Source: Volvariella volvacea V23 (lineage: Eukaryota; Basidiomycota; Agaricomycetes; Agaricales; Pluteaceae). Taken from it: a stretch of 64,000 bases of DNA. Under the pieces are notes generated by a model, which did not search any database, was not told the DNA's origin, and worked only from the letters and a program-made list of their open reading frames with translations. Made by a program: the position numbers and the translations under genes. Below, piece after piece: positions 37,120-49,035 of this stretch; the stretch's first letter is position 1, and the number at the start of each line of letters is the position of its first letter. The stretch covers positions 193,647 through 257,646 of the forward strand of contig KB722761.1 in NCBI GenBank assembly GCA_000349905.1. Reading direction: 5' to 3'.

Positions 37120-38179
37120 TTACTCTTGAACTATCCCGAGCTCGCTCAAGTGGTAACGCTTGTTCGCAGCAAAGTGGAAATGCACATATCGGATGATAAA
37201 GGCCATCCAAATGTCGTAAACTTCCTTGTCTTCCATCAATACCCTCCTGACCCTCTGTTGTCTATTATTACATTCTTGTGCAAGGTCCCGTAAGGCTTCG
37301 ATTTTGGTACATCCACGGACTTGCGCCTTCATCGTGATAAAGTTATCCGTCTCGCCCTTGAGTTCTTCCTTGTAGAATGAAAATGCATCACTAATCAAGG
37401 CGTTAGTGTTCTATCGCCATGCAGTAATAAGAAATGTAATACTCGCTTGAGGAAGCTCAACAAATCGCCAATATCCTGCAGGGCCTGCATGTAGCGTGAG
37501 ATAGAAATGGAAGGGGGCCAAATATACAAGCTAAAGGCCACTTGAATTCCGGACAAGTTTCTCATGAATTCGGGATAGTTGGACGCGTCAGGTCCAAGGG
37601 AACTCTGATCGAGAACGTCAGTTGGAACTACAAGGACATCAACCACTTCTTACTGACCTTTTCCCTCGCCTCGGCCTCTATAACCATGGCGGACATAGAG
37701 TTCGCAATGCTGGTCAAAATCAGGCCCGAACTCAGCGGGGAAAAGTATTTCTTGACATCGCTCAAGCACACCGCAAATGCGGCCATGACTGGGTCTGATG
37801 GCTGTTCACCAGCGGTCAACTTTACGGTGAAGTCACAAAGGGGGGCAACATGGTCTCTGAATGTGTCGTCTATATATGCCCCCATCCCGGTGTATACCGC
37901 GATCCAAAGTATCGCTTCCTCATCTTCGAGGTGCGAGTAAGTGTTGCCCATCAATGTTCCTATTTCCATCCCGGCCTGAAACGTTTTAGTCTTGATGTGC
38001 TCTTCGGGAACACCGTAAGACCGAGCAACGCTGATACAGCGAGAGATGAAGTCGTTGTCGACAAAGGTTTGTGAGGGTATGGGTATCCCCATTTGCTGTA
38101 GCAAGTCGAGCAGGATAGGTTGTATTACGCCCCTCAAGTCCTCCGGCGATGGGCCGGTTTCTGTCCCCAATTTCGATCC
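37120..38179 (-). CDS. TRI5-like (trichodiene synthase superfamily) terpene synthase
   Basis: Coding exons 38179-37658, 37604-37443 and 37410-37120 give 324 residues in a consistent frame; a short N-terminal exon probably lies upstream within 38.2-38.4 kb but I could not fix it. The fold matches TRI5-type sesquiterpene synthases: an aspartate-rich GAYIDDTFRDH segment about 100 residues in, WPPSISISRYMQ, and the second metal-binding (NSE-type) region ISDAFSFYKEELKGETDN, followed by the C-terminal HFHFAANKRY. The enzyme would cyclise farnesyl diphosphate in the cytosol; the product cannot be told from sequence. Oddity: the NSE motif starts with Ser-Asp instead of Asn-Asp. Remains of a second synthase are at 48.57-49.04 kb, and P450s lie between. 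Confidence 0.75.
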
Positions 38180-38379
38180 CTAGAGAGTGAATCATGAATA
38201 CGCTTGTTGCTAATGCAGTATTAAATATCGTACATTACCGCTTGCAACTTGAGAGCGTCGCTGCTGAAGAGTTTGTCATTGATTCAATAAAAATAAGGGC
38301 GACGCACCAATCTATTAAGCTTCGTAGGTATATGTTGGGACGACGTATGGCGCTTTATGCCTTGCATATCTGAGACACT

Positions 38380-41300
38380 ACTACCAATAAGTTGATAGGG
38401 GCTCGAGGATTCAAGTTGGGTGTTAGTGTATTGGATGTCCAGTTTATTCTCCAGGTTTATATGCTATATACTGCCAGCGCCTCGGCCGGGAGTAACAGGC
38501 ATTAGTCACATGAGAGTCGAGATTATGAGCAACTTGTGACGCAAGTAAAGGACTTTTTTATCCGAAGGCACTGCCCTATGTGTGCTTTCTATCTAATTTC
38601 AGCTATGCTTTCATTGAGATACTACTATCGTTCATTCTTCAACGGATATTTAATGTCAACTGGAACTGGAAAACGCATGTCGTAATCGCGGCCACCGTGT
38701 ATGGGCGCCTATACACACTCCAAGGGGCTGTGGCTAAGACAAGAGAGTCAGCGCTGAAGCGGACCTAGCATTGTTTTTTAGTTCAGGCGATAAGAGGCGC
38801 TTCTCTGTCACGTATCATCTCGACAGGCAGCATGGCTGGGTTACTTCGCTGCAGTACTCATTTCTGATTTGATGCGGAGATGCTGGTAATAAAATTTTAC
38901 TGATGCCCGCCACGCAGGTTTGAAGTTGGTCTGTTTCTTATCGCAATCAAAGCCGAATTGCGGGAATACTGCTGAGACTCTGCATCGGCAGATCGCACAA
39001 GAATATTGGTGCAATGGCTTGAATTTCAGTTCGGATAGACATAGCTCAAGCTCAAACAATAGTTGTTGCGTGTGGCTGAACGATGATTACAGAAAATTTG
39101 GTCAAAGGGCATCTATGTCACACCCACAGTGTCCCTTGGCACATGTGCACGGGCGCTCCAGTGTACACGGAGCCCAGCATCCCAGACAACTATATTTGCT
39201 CAACACGGGTTTCAAACTCGGTGGAGTGGAGCTAGGCAGTGCTAGAGTGCGTACGGCGACCATTTGACAGCCACATGTTCCCTTGTCTCTCCAACAGCGT
39301 TTACACAAGCCCAACTAGAAGATTTTATTTTGGAACAATTGTTCTGACATGACTAGGTGGTTCTATGATATGATATGATACAAAGCTATTGATTTCGAAA
39401 CGAGGGCGATCGTCTGTGCACCTTATAGGTTCAGCGGGGTGAGGACAAATTGGATACGGTGACCAGTCAACTAGGCGGTGTCCTAGTACAAACTAATGCG
39501 GTTATTCTTTTGAGATACTAGACATCAGCCGTTGTATTTGATACGTAAGAGTTCGATTTAAGGTCGTAGGTACATTCCCTGTGTGTATGGAATTATGCAT
39601 AGCATCCACCAGTTCAAACGCTAACTTTATTAAGTTTCATTGTCCTACAGAGTTCTGTGATCTATCAAGTCAAGGTATCACTTTTCAGACGTTGGACTCT
39701 ACTACTACTTACTCGCCTGCCCTGTGTGATGTGCTGTGCGGGAGTCAGAGGGGTTGAGCCACCGTTATCATGTTTTATGAGCTCCCAGTTAATTTCGTCC
39801 TATCAACCGCAGGATACCTAAACAAAGCATCAATTATGTATGCACTTGCTGTCTGCTTGTCGTTCACTTCATGTTGACCTCACCACTTATGCTCCGCACA
39901 ATTCAGATTATATATAGGAAATCGTGGAAGATTACTTTATCAGTGTATTTGCAACACAAGAAGCGCTGGAGCACTCTCGCCTTGAGCCCGAGTACACTTT
40001 TACGTCTGTTCAAAGTCCGCATGCAGTTGCTGGAAAGCTTGTCACTTGAACGCCTATCAAAAAATTTGGTGGTCGGCGACCGACCTACTCGCCAGTGCGA
40101 GTCCCGTTTGGAATCGGGGATTGCGGCCTTTGATTACGTGATGCAACCGCAAATATGTTGCTGACACTCAAGCGTCTAAGGTGGCTACACCAGGGCGTCA
40201 AGGTATTACAGATGTCCATAGGGGATGGAAGAGCAAAAGGTCACCGAGTTGAAGGAATCAAGATAGTGACCATTTGTTTCCTGTACTTTCAGGGTTGATA
40301 TCTACTTGGCTAGAGTACTTACGGAAGGAAGGGATCTCGACGTCCATTTCAAGCATGCATCCAGTATCGCTACCTTGCTCCGGTGTTCTCACTGATGTTA
40401 AAACATTATTGGAGGCGTATTACACGTCCTTATGCAAAATGAAGATCATAGATGTGTCGCATGCCCTTCAGATGGAGGGGGGATGTTGAACGCGCCATCA
40501 GTGCATTCAAAACGTGATGCGATAGTAATGCATGTCTGTCACGCCACACATCTTGTACCTGGCGTCTATGTTGCTCTTTGCCACATCCTCTCAATTGCTC
40601 AAAACCTCGGCCAAACGTCGTCTTCACGGCTCGTTGATTTATATGATCTCACAGCTGGACCTTGGAACATCCACATTCATACTACATCCGCCTTGCTGCC
40701 TCGTTGATGATACATGGCCACTCACAAGCAACGTGGAATCGCTTTTGAGTATCCCGTGCCGCGAGCTATTTTGATAGCTATTCCAGTACTTGGGAGCTCC
40801 ATATTGGAACCAGAGGGCTTTGTGACGAGCTCAACTCAGTGCTCCTACATTCGATATATCCATACCCTACAAGACTTCTCATACAACTTGCATACAAAGG
40901 TCATATTGAACAGGCAATGCTTTTTTCCCGTTGCTGTCGATGTCATTTCTAGGACAGATGGCCGCTCTTGCTTCCCTCTCCTAGCCTGTTATACTCAGTT
41001 GGGCACTTCCTGCGGCTGAAGTTGTTGTATCAGCGTCACTAGGGGATAACTGATGGTACGTCTTATGTGCCCTCTTTCGTGCACCTTTGGATTCCATTCA
41101 GCGATCAGCCTTGCTAGTATAATTTCATGCCGGAAGTGAAGCTCGTAACCCATGAATACGTGAGCGAATCGCCCACATGTTATTAGCTTCTAAGTTTGAG
41201 GGTTCATCCTGAGCGCCAATAAGGTCAAGGAAATTCTGAGTGGGTCTCGGATTCGTTTCAACGAATTGATATTTCTAAGATTCTTGGCTCAATGGCCAGA

Positions 41301-42568
41301 TGTACTTGTCTCACGTTGCCAATAACCATCAAGAGCTGGTTAAAAACGAGTTCAAGTCGCTGATAAGCAATGTCATCGCCATTCATCCTTCCATTTCTAA
41401 CTAATTTTACGCACATGAATTAGGCTGTAACGCCCGCTCCACAAGTTCTTTTTGCTGCTCATTTTACGCACAATGCTTAGAAAGGAAAGGAACGCAGAAT
41501 AGCAATATTGCAGACTTCTCTGGCAGTTCACCGAGGGCAGTTGTCAAGTTCATTTCAATCTGAGTTACCACAATCCTATCCTACGACAGCACATAGTTCA
41601 TTATACCGGTTTTTAGGAAAAGGCTGTAGGTATGTAATCGACTCAAGATACAATGAGGATTGTGCTTACTATTCCAGAATACAGATCCTCGTGAAATTAC
41701 CCGCGCTACCAGATACGTTTTATCTTATGCGGGTTCTTAATGCAACAAGGAGCAATTTAAAATATTCCACTCTCTCTCCGACTGACTCCAGGTGCTCATG
41801 TATTGATTCCATGCCACTAGTACCTCTTCCGATTTATATATATATAATTTTAGGGATATTACCTGGGCAATCGACAGGAGAGCCCATGTCAATCAAGTAA
41901 TGCAATTAGGGACGATTACAATTAATCCTTATTGAATGCTACCCAGAGTCAAGTTACGGGGTAGAACAAGGTAAGTACTGACGGCACGAGGTAAGCATGA
42001 GCTCGTAGTATATGTCTCTTGTGTGTGGCGTTAGATTTCTTTCTATTTGTTGTGCTTACCTTCGAATGTTATCAAGTTTCATGAGCAGCACGGTGCACGG
42101 TGCCACAAAATTTTGAGGGTTTTCGGTCAACCTTCAGTTGTCTAGTAATATCCTATCAACAGGTATCAACCAGGCAGCATGGGGTTCTATACGGAGCCCA
42201 CTAATCTACAAGCCCACTGACCTGGACATATTAAGCAACGTACGTCTAGGAAAACTTTTAGCAAGCAGTATCTTATTTCATCGTTAGGAAACTTATTGAA
42301 CTATTTTGCGTCTATGATGGCACTACATCACAAGCGCCACACAATATAAAAAGCTCGCGATGGAATCCAAAATTACTGAGGTTAAATCAGGGGCAGTCTT
42401 GAAGATCATACTAATGGATATTCGCTTCATTTGAAACTCAAAGTTTTTCACGTTCGGCGGTTTGATCGGCAATGTTCTCTCTATCGTCTCGTTTCTGCTG
42501 ACGTCTGCTTAACAAATTCGTATAAATAGATACTCATCTACAACCCGTTAGGATCATAAACCAACCTA
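38380..42568. other. intergenic, possible decayed coding scraps
   Basis: No named gene. At about 39920-40045 (plus) a stretch after ATATAG reads EIVEDYFISVFATQEALEH and continues coding-like until a stop; another at about 40296-40395 after TTTCAG reads VDIYLARVLTEGRDLDVHFK. Both are flanked by stops, and I cannot assign a family. The right end holds a TATA-like TATAAATAG at 42521 before the P450 at 42569. Confidence 0.35.
42521..42529 (+). promoter_or_regulatory. TATA-like box of P450 copy 3
   Basis: TATAAATAG begins 48 bp before the ATG at 42569. The intact P450 copy 4 has TATATAG at a similar distance, so the core promoter was duplicated with the gene. Confidence 0.45.
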
Positions 42569-44699
42569 ATGCCTCCCATCATACTACACTTAATAGTAAC
42601 TGGGCTGCCATGGCTGCTGTTGGCCAGCGCCTTGAGTGTGCTTTACACGAGATGGAGGCGTGCTTCGCCGTGCCCACTCCCTCCAGGTCCCAAAGGTTTA
42701 CCGCTGTTTGGAAATATTTTTCAATCGGTCTTAACCCGACTTAGGAACGGATATTCTTCATTTCAATGCCCTCGGAGCACCAATCGTCGTAATCGATACG
42801 TTTTAAAAAGCATCCTCTATGCTTGAGGGCTCTGCAACGTTCTCTAGCAGGTACGTTCCAAATTTATTTTGCTTGGAATAGATCACCGACGAAACCACTC
42901 TCAGACCAGGGTTTAGAATGATTGACCTAATGCGATTCAATTTTATACTTACTTTCTTTCAATATGGTAAGTTCTCAGAAACTATACTGAGCAGAGATTT
43001 AACGCGACATGGATACGCGACATGGATACGCGACATGGATAGGCGAAAAATTGTACGTGCATGTGCAACCAATGTATTTTGTATCAATTCATCCCTGCTG
43101 CTCTAGGCGCCGGCACCGCAGGCTGATACTTCAAAAAGGCTTTCATCCCACCTGTCAGAAAGACAACCACGAGGTTATTCGCATCGCGACCTACAATCTT
43201 CTACGACAACTCCTAGATGACCCAGATGACTGGCATGCACACCTAAGATTGTAATGTGCCTCCGGTGCAACTAAAGGCTAATCGGCTAATGGCGCTCTTG
43301 CTCCGCAGGATGACGGGTCGTGTGATCCTTGGCGTAACCTATGGCTTAAAGCTAAAGGATAAAAACGACCCGTATATCGGCATATCGGAAGCCGCACTGA
43401 AGATCCTTTTGGCAGCTATGGTCCCAGGGAGATTTGTCCTCGATTATCTCCCATTCCTTAAGTGGATCCCAGAGTGGGTGCCCGGCGCATCTTTTAAGAA
43501 ATTGGCAAAGAAAGGACAGGAGTTAGCAATGAACCTGGAAGACCTTCCTTATGAAGCTTGTAAAGCAGAGATGGTACGCTATGCTGTAACACCTGTCAGA
43601 CTAATATTTACGTAGAGCAGGACAAGGATATGGCACCACCCTCTTTTGTTTCTCGAGCCCTGAAGAGCCTGTCTGAAGCAGGATCAATACGATTTATTGA
43701 AGAGGATGCACGGGAAGCTGCTGGATCGATGTTCGCCGGCGAGTTTCCCTAATCTGTGCAACCGTGATAAACTCATAACACGATTACACTTAGCTGGAGC
43801 TGATACAGTGAGTTTTTGTGGCAGTAATTTCGATCTCTTGTACTAATATCATTTAGACTCTTTCAGCACTTGCTGTTGCTGTGTTGGGGCTTGTATGTAA
43901 CACAGGGGCGCTTGCAAAAGCACAACAGGAAATTGAGACTGTTACCGGTGGAAAACTCCCCGATTTTGCCCATCAGCAATCGTTGCCATACGTTACAGCC
44001 ATTACACTAGAAGCGTTACGGTGGATGCCTGTCATACCTCTTGGTATGTTGCAACTCCTTTGAGCGATATCCAATTATCAATCTGTCTGTAATGGTGTTG
44101 CGCGGGAATCTACTTCTGAGAGCACGTTTCAGGATTATAGGATACCAGTAGGAACGGTTGTTATGCCAAATATGTGGTGCGTGGCTGCGGGAACCTGCTG
44201 GGAAATACAGGGTAAAGTTCGTGGTGTTTACACAAGGCAATGCTTCACAACCCAGCCGTATATCCAAATCCCTCGAAATTCGACCCAGATCGATTCATTA
44301 AGGACGGAAAGCTTGATCCCAGCGTTCAGAATCCAACTACAATCACTTTTGGTTTCGGGCGCCGGTAGGATTTTGGCTTGTTGCATGCTAGTTTTTCTGA
44401 GTGTTCTTTCCTTACTTCAGGATCTGTCCTGGACGCAAATTAGCATATGACACCCTCTGGCTTGCCACTGCAGCTATGATGGCCACATCCAATATCACAA
44501 AAGAAGTTGATCCCCAAACCGGAGACCCAATTGAGCCGTCTCGTAAGTTCAGTGGCGTGGTAGTAAAGTGAGTGCAGTGGGTACAGTCTCGGTTGGGCGC
44601 ACTACCCTGATAAATTCCAGTACACTGCAACCTTTTGTTTGTCGCATTAGACCCCGATCCGCTGCTGAAGTCGAGATGATACGAAGCTTTAAGGAATAA
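42569..44699 (+). pseudogene. cytochrome P450 copy 3, recently inactivated
   Basis: It starts with a membrane anchor (LPWLLLASALSVLYTRWRR) and the proline hinge PLPPGPKGLPLFGNIF. The end of exon 1 and its donor are missing, so exon 1 runs into exon 2. Exon 2 has an in-frame TAA near 42805 (after IVVIDTF). Downstream exons are well preserved: RRHRRLILQKGFHP, GRVILGVTYGLKLKD, I-helix AGADT then LSALAVAVLGLV, ExxR EALRW, YRIPVGTVV, PERF-type FDPDRFIKDGKL, FGFGRR, and haem exon ICPGRKLAYDTLWLA. The C-terminus ends MIRSFKE at TAA 44697-44699. The 10-nt microexon at 43043-43052 is kept. It is a dead tandem sister of copy 4, about 0.9 kb upstream. Confidence 0.85.
43003..43041 (+). repeat. 13-bp tandem repeat, three copies, in P450 intron
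   Basis: CGCGACATGGATA repeated three times without interruption, ending at the AG acceptor side of the 10-nt microexon of P450 copy 3. Copy 4 lacks it at this position. Confidence 0.85.
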
Positions 44700-45612
44700 A
44701 TCAACCAGAATCCCCATCTGTCGAATTTCATAGTGTTTATGGGCGTGAATCAATGCACTAGCAAATGCCTACTTGATTCCTAGTCAACTCATGCTGGCGT
44801 ACCCGAGCAATGTGATATCAATATCATATGCTCCTGGAACACACCTGGAGTTGCCCGTGACCTTCCAAGTAACCCTGCCCTAGTGAGCTATCTAGATAGC
44901 TACTTCGAGATGTATAAACTATATATTAAAGTCGGTGAACATTATGATGGTAACGATACCGATTCAGTGATTCCATTGTCCCTCTTCAGTCACAGTCTCA
45001 TTTGATACATCCACATCCTACAGAACCTCTTGGTCAAGATGGAACCAGACGTCCTATCGAATAGATGTTACTTTTCTCCATCTGAGGATGCCACTTCTGG
45101 AGCTTCAGGTGATAGTGCGCTATTTGGGTACTTCAATACCTCCTCATTACTTTGACAGTTCTTAGAGACTGAAGCCAACCAAATCATCGATACCGGAATC
45201 CCATAATGTGTGGAATCCCGTCCCCCCCCTCTCTTGTGGTATGCGCGTGGGGTAACTTTTGACAGCACTGCGTACTCAGAAGACTCTCCGCATGACCTCG
45301 CTTCTATGATGACACTTTGACATCCCCAACATAAAGGCTTCACATGTGAACAAAACCGGAGAACGTTCAGTGGCGTTCCTAGAGCCTCGAACCTCCTTGA
45401 CCTCATTGAAGCCAAACCTACCAAGGGAAGATCAGGGGCCCCTTCAAAAGCGCTAAAATGATGGGAATTTCCATTTATCTTGGGATTCGAAAAACCCCTC
45501 CTACTCTGCGGCCGGGCTGATGATGCCGTTTTAATTATCTTCTCTCCGCTGACACGGACTGTCAAATAATATATAGGTTTGCGGGCTTTACCAGACACGC
45601 AAATCGTCTGCA
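44700..45612. other. intergenic between P450 copies 3 and 4
   Basis: No gene supported. A TATATAG at 45570-45576 lies 43 bp before the ATG of P450 copy 4 and is its likely TATA box. Confidence 0.5.
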
Positions 45613-47786
45613 ATGCCTCTTTCTCTGCTGCATTCGGTAGACATGTCGCTGGTCTGGTTATTACTAGCCAGCGTTCTAGGTGTGCTTTACAGGAGGTGGA
45701 GGCGTACTTCTTCATTTCCACTCCCTCCAGGCCCCTCAGGGCTGCCAGTTCTTGGCAATATTTTTCAGATGCCAAGTGCTAATGAATGGATTCACTACCA
45801 CGACCTCTGTAAAAAACATGGTGAGTGTCAATTGATATAAAGTTTATAGGTATCTTAGTCCAGCTTAGGAACAGATATTATTTATCTCAATGCCCTTGGA
45901 ACGCCAATGGTTATAGTAGATACGCTTGAGAGAGCATCTTCAATGCTTGAGAGTTCTGCAAACTTTTCTGGCAGGTATTTTCAGTCATATTCTTTATCGG
46001 ATAGGCCATTGATATGTGCACCTTCAGACCGAGACTCAAGATGATCGATCTCATGCGATTTGAATTCATACTCACATTCTTTCCATACGGTAAGCTCTCA
46101 CGAACTGAGATGGACAAAGCACTGACGAAGTAAAAACAGGTGAGAGATTGTGCGTACATATTTTGCTGACGTATCTTGTGAAAACTAAGGTTGGTTGCTC
46201 TAGGCGCCGACATCGCAGGCTGATTCTCCAGAGAGGGTTTCATCCTGCATACCAGAGAGACAATCATGAATACATGCACATCGCGACACAAAATCTACTA
46301 CGGCAACTCCTGGATGATCCGTCCAATTGGCATGCGCATCTCAGACTGTAACTTAGGACTTTTGGTGGATCTAAGGGTTATGCGACTAATGACGTTTTTG
46401 TTCTTCATAGGATGACAGGCCGCGTAATCCTTGGTGTAACATATGGTTTGAAGCTAAGGGACAAACAAGATCCCTATATTGAGTTATCAGAGGCCGCACT
46501 GAAGCACATTCTGGCGGTAATGATCCCCGGAAGGTTTGTCATCGATTACCTCCCATTCCTAAAATGGGTTCCAGAATGGATTCCCGGCACAGCTTTCAAG
46601 AAGTTGGCAAAAGAGGGAAAGGAACTGGCAGAGAAATTGGAAAATCTTCCTTATGGGGCTTGCAAGGCGCAAATGGTATTTTTCATTCCTTCTGTCATTC
46701 TGTCATTTCAGTGCTAATCCAGTACAGGACGATGACACAGCGACCCCTTCTTTTGTGTCTCGGGCATTGAAGAAACTGCATGGAGTAGAGTCGATACAGT
46801 TCAGCGAGGAAGACGTAAAAGAAGTTGCTGGGTCAATGTTCGCTGGTAGGCACTTTTGGTCAATACGACTCGGTGACATATTCATAGTATTGTGCACCTT
46901 TAGCCGGTGCTGATACAGTAAGCCTTAACCTTCTCCTTCAGTCTATTGTGTTCAGAGTGTTTAGACTCTCTCTGCCCTTGCCGTTGCTATGCTGGGGCTT
47001 GTATGCAATCCAGACGTGCTCGCGAAAGCCCAGCAGGAAATTGAATCAGTTGTAGGTGGGGAACTCCCAGACTTTTCCCACCAACAAGCACTGCCATTTG
47101 TTACGGCCATTGCCTTGGAGTCGCTGCGTTGGGCACCCATTACCCCTCTTAGTACGTCTATCTCTGAGACTATGGAGTTACTAACTTTTGTATGAAGGTG
47201 TCGCACGTCGGTCAGCTTCTGAGGGCATTTTCCAAGGCTATAGGATACCCTCGGGCACGATAATCCTCCCCAATATGTGGTAGAAATCTATCATATTAAT
47301 CAGCGAACGTATGTTGATCATTTACACAGGGCAATGCTTCAAGACCCGGAAGTATATCCTCAACCCTCTAAATTTAACCCAGATCGTTTCATCAAAGACG
47401 GGAAAATCAATCCGGACGTCAAGAACCCAACTACAATTACCTTCCGATGGGGACGTCGGTAGGGACCCGCTCACTGTATTTAGCTCATGGGTCTTCTAAG
47501 CACCCCGTCAGAATTTGTCCTGGACGTAAACTAGCATACGACACCCTCTGGCTTGCAATTGTAGCTATGGTGGCCACATTCGACATTACCAAGGAAGTTG
47601 ATCCCAAAACCGGGAATCCAATTGAGCCGTCTCGCCAATTCAGTGGTGTTATAGTAAAGTGAGTGCTGGATTTACTCAGTTGGGCACACCATCCTGACGA
47701 ATTCCAGTACATTACAACCTTTCATTTGTCGCATCAGACCCCGTTCATCTACTGCTGTTGAGATGATACGCAGCTTTAAGGAATGA
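45613..47786 (+). CDS. cytochrome P450 monooxygenase, intact
   Basis: Thirteen exons give 516 residues with all phases consistent: 45613-45820, 45869-45974, 46028-46089, 46140-46149, 46204-46347, 46411-46675, 46728-46845, 46904-46917, 46965-47151, 47198-47279, 47330-47458, 47512-47658, 47708-47786. An N-terminal membrane helix (SLVWLLLASVLGVLY) is followed by PLPPGPSGLPVLGNIF. The I-helix oxygen-activation motif AGADTT is split across the 14-nt exon; ExxR is ESLRW; PERF-type FNPDRF; haem loop FRWGRRICPG with the ligand Cys. It should be an ER-anchored haem monooxygenase working with P450 reductase. The style resembles fungal OrdA-like P450s; the substrate is unknown. Being the only intact copy of four and near TRI5-like synthases, a role in terpenoid oxidation is an inference. 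Confidence 0.85.
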
Positions 47787-47958
47787 AATAATTGAATTCC
47801 AACACCCTGTTGACTTGATTGAATTGTTCGAACTGAATTTGTGTATGAGTAAATACCTACTTGATTCCTTGCCAATTCGCGTTGATGGATGCCACAAATG
47901 CCAATCGCTGTGATATTCATTCCTATTTGGTCCTTAGCTACCTTCACCAGCAACCACC

Positions 47959-48432
47959 ATGTCGAAGTCAGCGAAGACGTTGACTTTGGATACCCGTCCT
48001 TTGGATATCGTCCTCTCGATTTCACAACACCTTGACCGAAGATCTCTTGTTTATACACGTTCTTTGTGCCGTTACCTTCATGACATCATTTCCCTACTCG
48101 CCCTTCGTATGGCGTACTTTCCCTCCCATGTGATCTGCCTACAACCTAACAGTACACCATTTTTATCCCAGCACATACCATTTATTACCTTTCAGTCCTA
48201 TACCAGGGAGCTTATTGTAAAGGTGAATCATTCATTTGCTCAATTTGTGGATAACTGTCCCAACGATCTTGTGGTGGTAATCAGTGAGATGACCGCTCTG
48301 CAGTCATTATCACCAGGATGGCAACCCACAGCAGAAAACGAGGGCAATGTTAACAGCGAAGCAAAGAGGCCAATGTGCGCTATAATTTCTGACATTTATG
48401 GAAGCGATCGTGTCATCAGCTCTAACCGCTAA
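47959..48432 (+). CDS. F-box-like protein, short or fragment
   Basis: A single frame of 157 residues. The N-terminal part LDIVLSISQHLDRRSLVYTR and the following LCRYLHDII resemble an F-box (L-P-x-D/E-I-L-x-x-I-x-x-x-L pattern with helix-turn-helix hydrophobics). The remainder has no match I know. Typical basidiomycete F-box proteins are 400-600 residues with leucine-rich repeats, so this is either a small protein or a truncated one. It lies 172 bp after P450 copy 4 and just before the terpene synthase fragment. Confidence 0.4.
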   Translation: MSKSAKTLTLDTRPLDIVLSISQHLDRRSLVYTRSLCRYLHDIISLLALRMAYFPSHVICLQPNSTPFLSQHIPFITFQSYTRELIVKVNHSFAQFVDNCPNDLVVVISEMTALQSLSPGWQPTAENEGNVNSEAKRPMCAIISDIYGSDRVISSNR

Positions 48433-48567
48433 CCAGAGCTCATTAGAGCACGCTGGACTTCTGCTCTGGGATGATTCCGGAACTGGATTCTCGTAAAGAG
48501 GTAGATGTCACAGAGGGGCACCAATGTCGCCGTGACTAATACGCCTTCCAGGAAAATACTCCAAAGA

Positions 48568-49035
48568 TGGGCGCGGCCAATTACGCACAATTTATCAGGA
48601 ACTTTTCTGGAATCGCGATATCATATGGTCTCTTCTTGTGGCCGCCTTCCATCTCAGTGGAGAGATGGGTACAGATGCTATCGGACATTGCTGATTTGTT
48701 CAACTCCATGAAGTACGTTGCCTCTTGCCAGCGAATTTAATACTATACGCCTGAATGAAGGGTTTAGCGATGTATTTTTATTTTACAAGGAGGAACTAGA
48801 AGGCGAGACGGATAATTATATATCCATATTGGCAGCAGTACAGGGGCGCAGCAAGCTAGAGACATTACACTCACTAGCGCGGGGCTGTCATGACACGATT
48901 GAGATAGTGAAAGAAGTTCTTAAAGGGAATGAAGAAGTATATAATGTCTTTTTTTCCGATTTCGTTATTGGGTACATACATTTCCACTTTGCTGCACACA
49001 AGAGATACCGCCTAGACGAGCTTAGGATAGTTTAG
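48568..49035 (+). pseudogene. TRI5-like terpene synthase, C-terminal half only
   Basis: An exon near 48568-48715 reads NYAQFIRNFSGIAISYG and then LWPPSISVERWVQML, matching NYPEFMRNLSGIQVAFS and the following segment of the synthase at 37.1-38.2 kb. The next exon carries FSDVFLFYKEELEGETDN (second metal-binding region) and ends HFHFAAHKRYRLDELRIV at TAG 49033-49035. The N-terminal half with the aspartate-rich motif is missing, so this copy cannot be an active cyclase. It is on the opposite strand to the fuller copy. Confidence 0.75.

Noticed and set aside
45068..45775. 235-codon minus-strand frame
   Set aside because: It overlaps the promoter and first exon of the intact P450 antisense, and its sequence shows no family match or splice logic.
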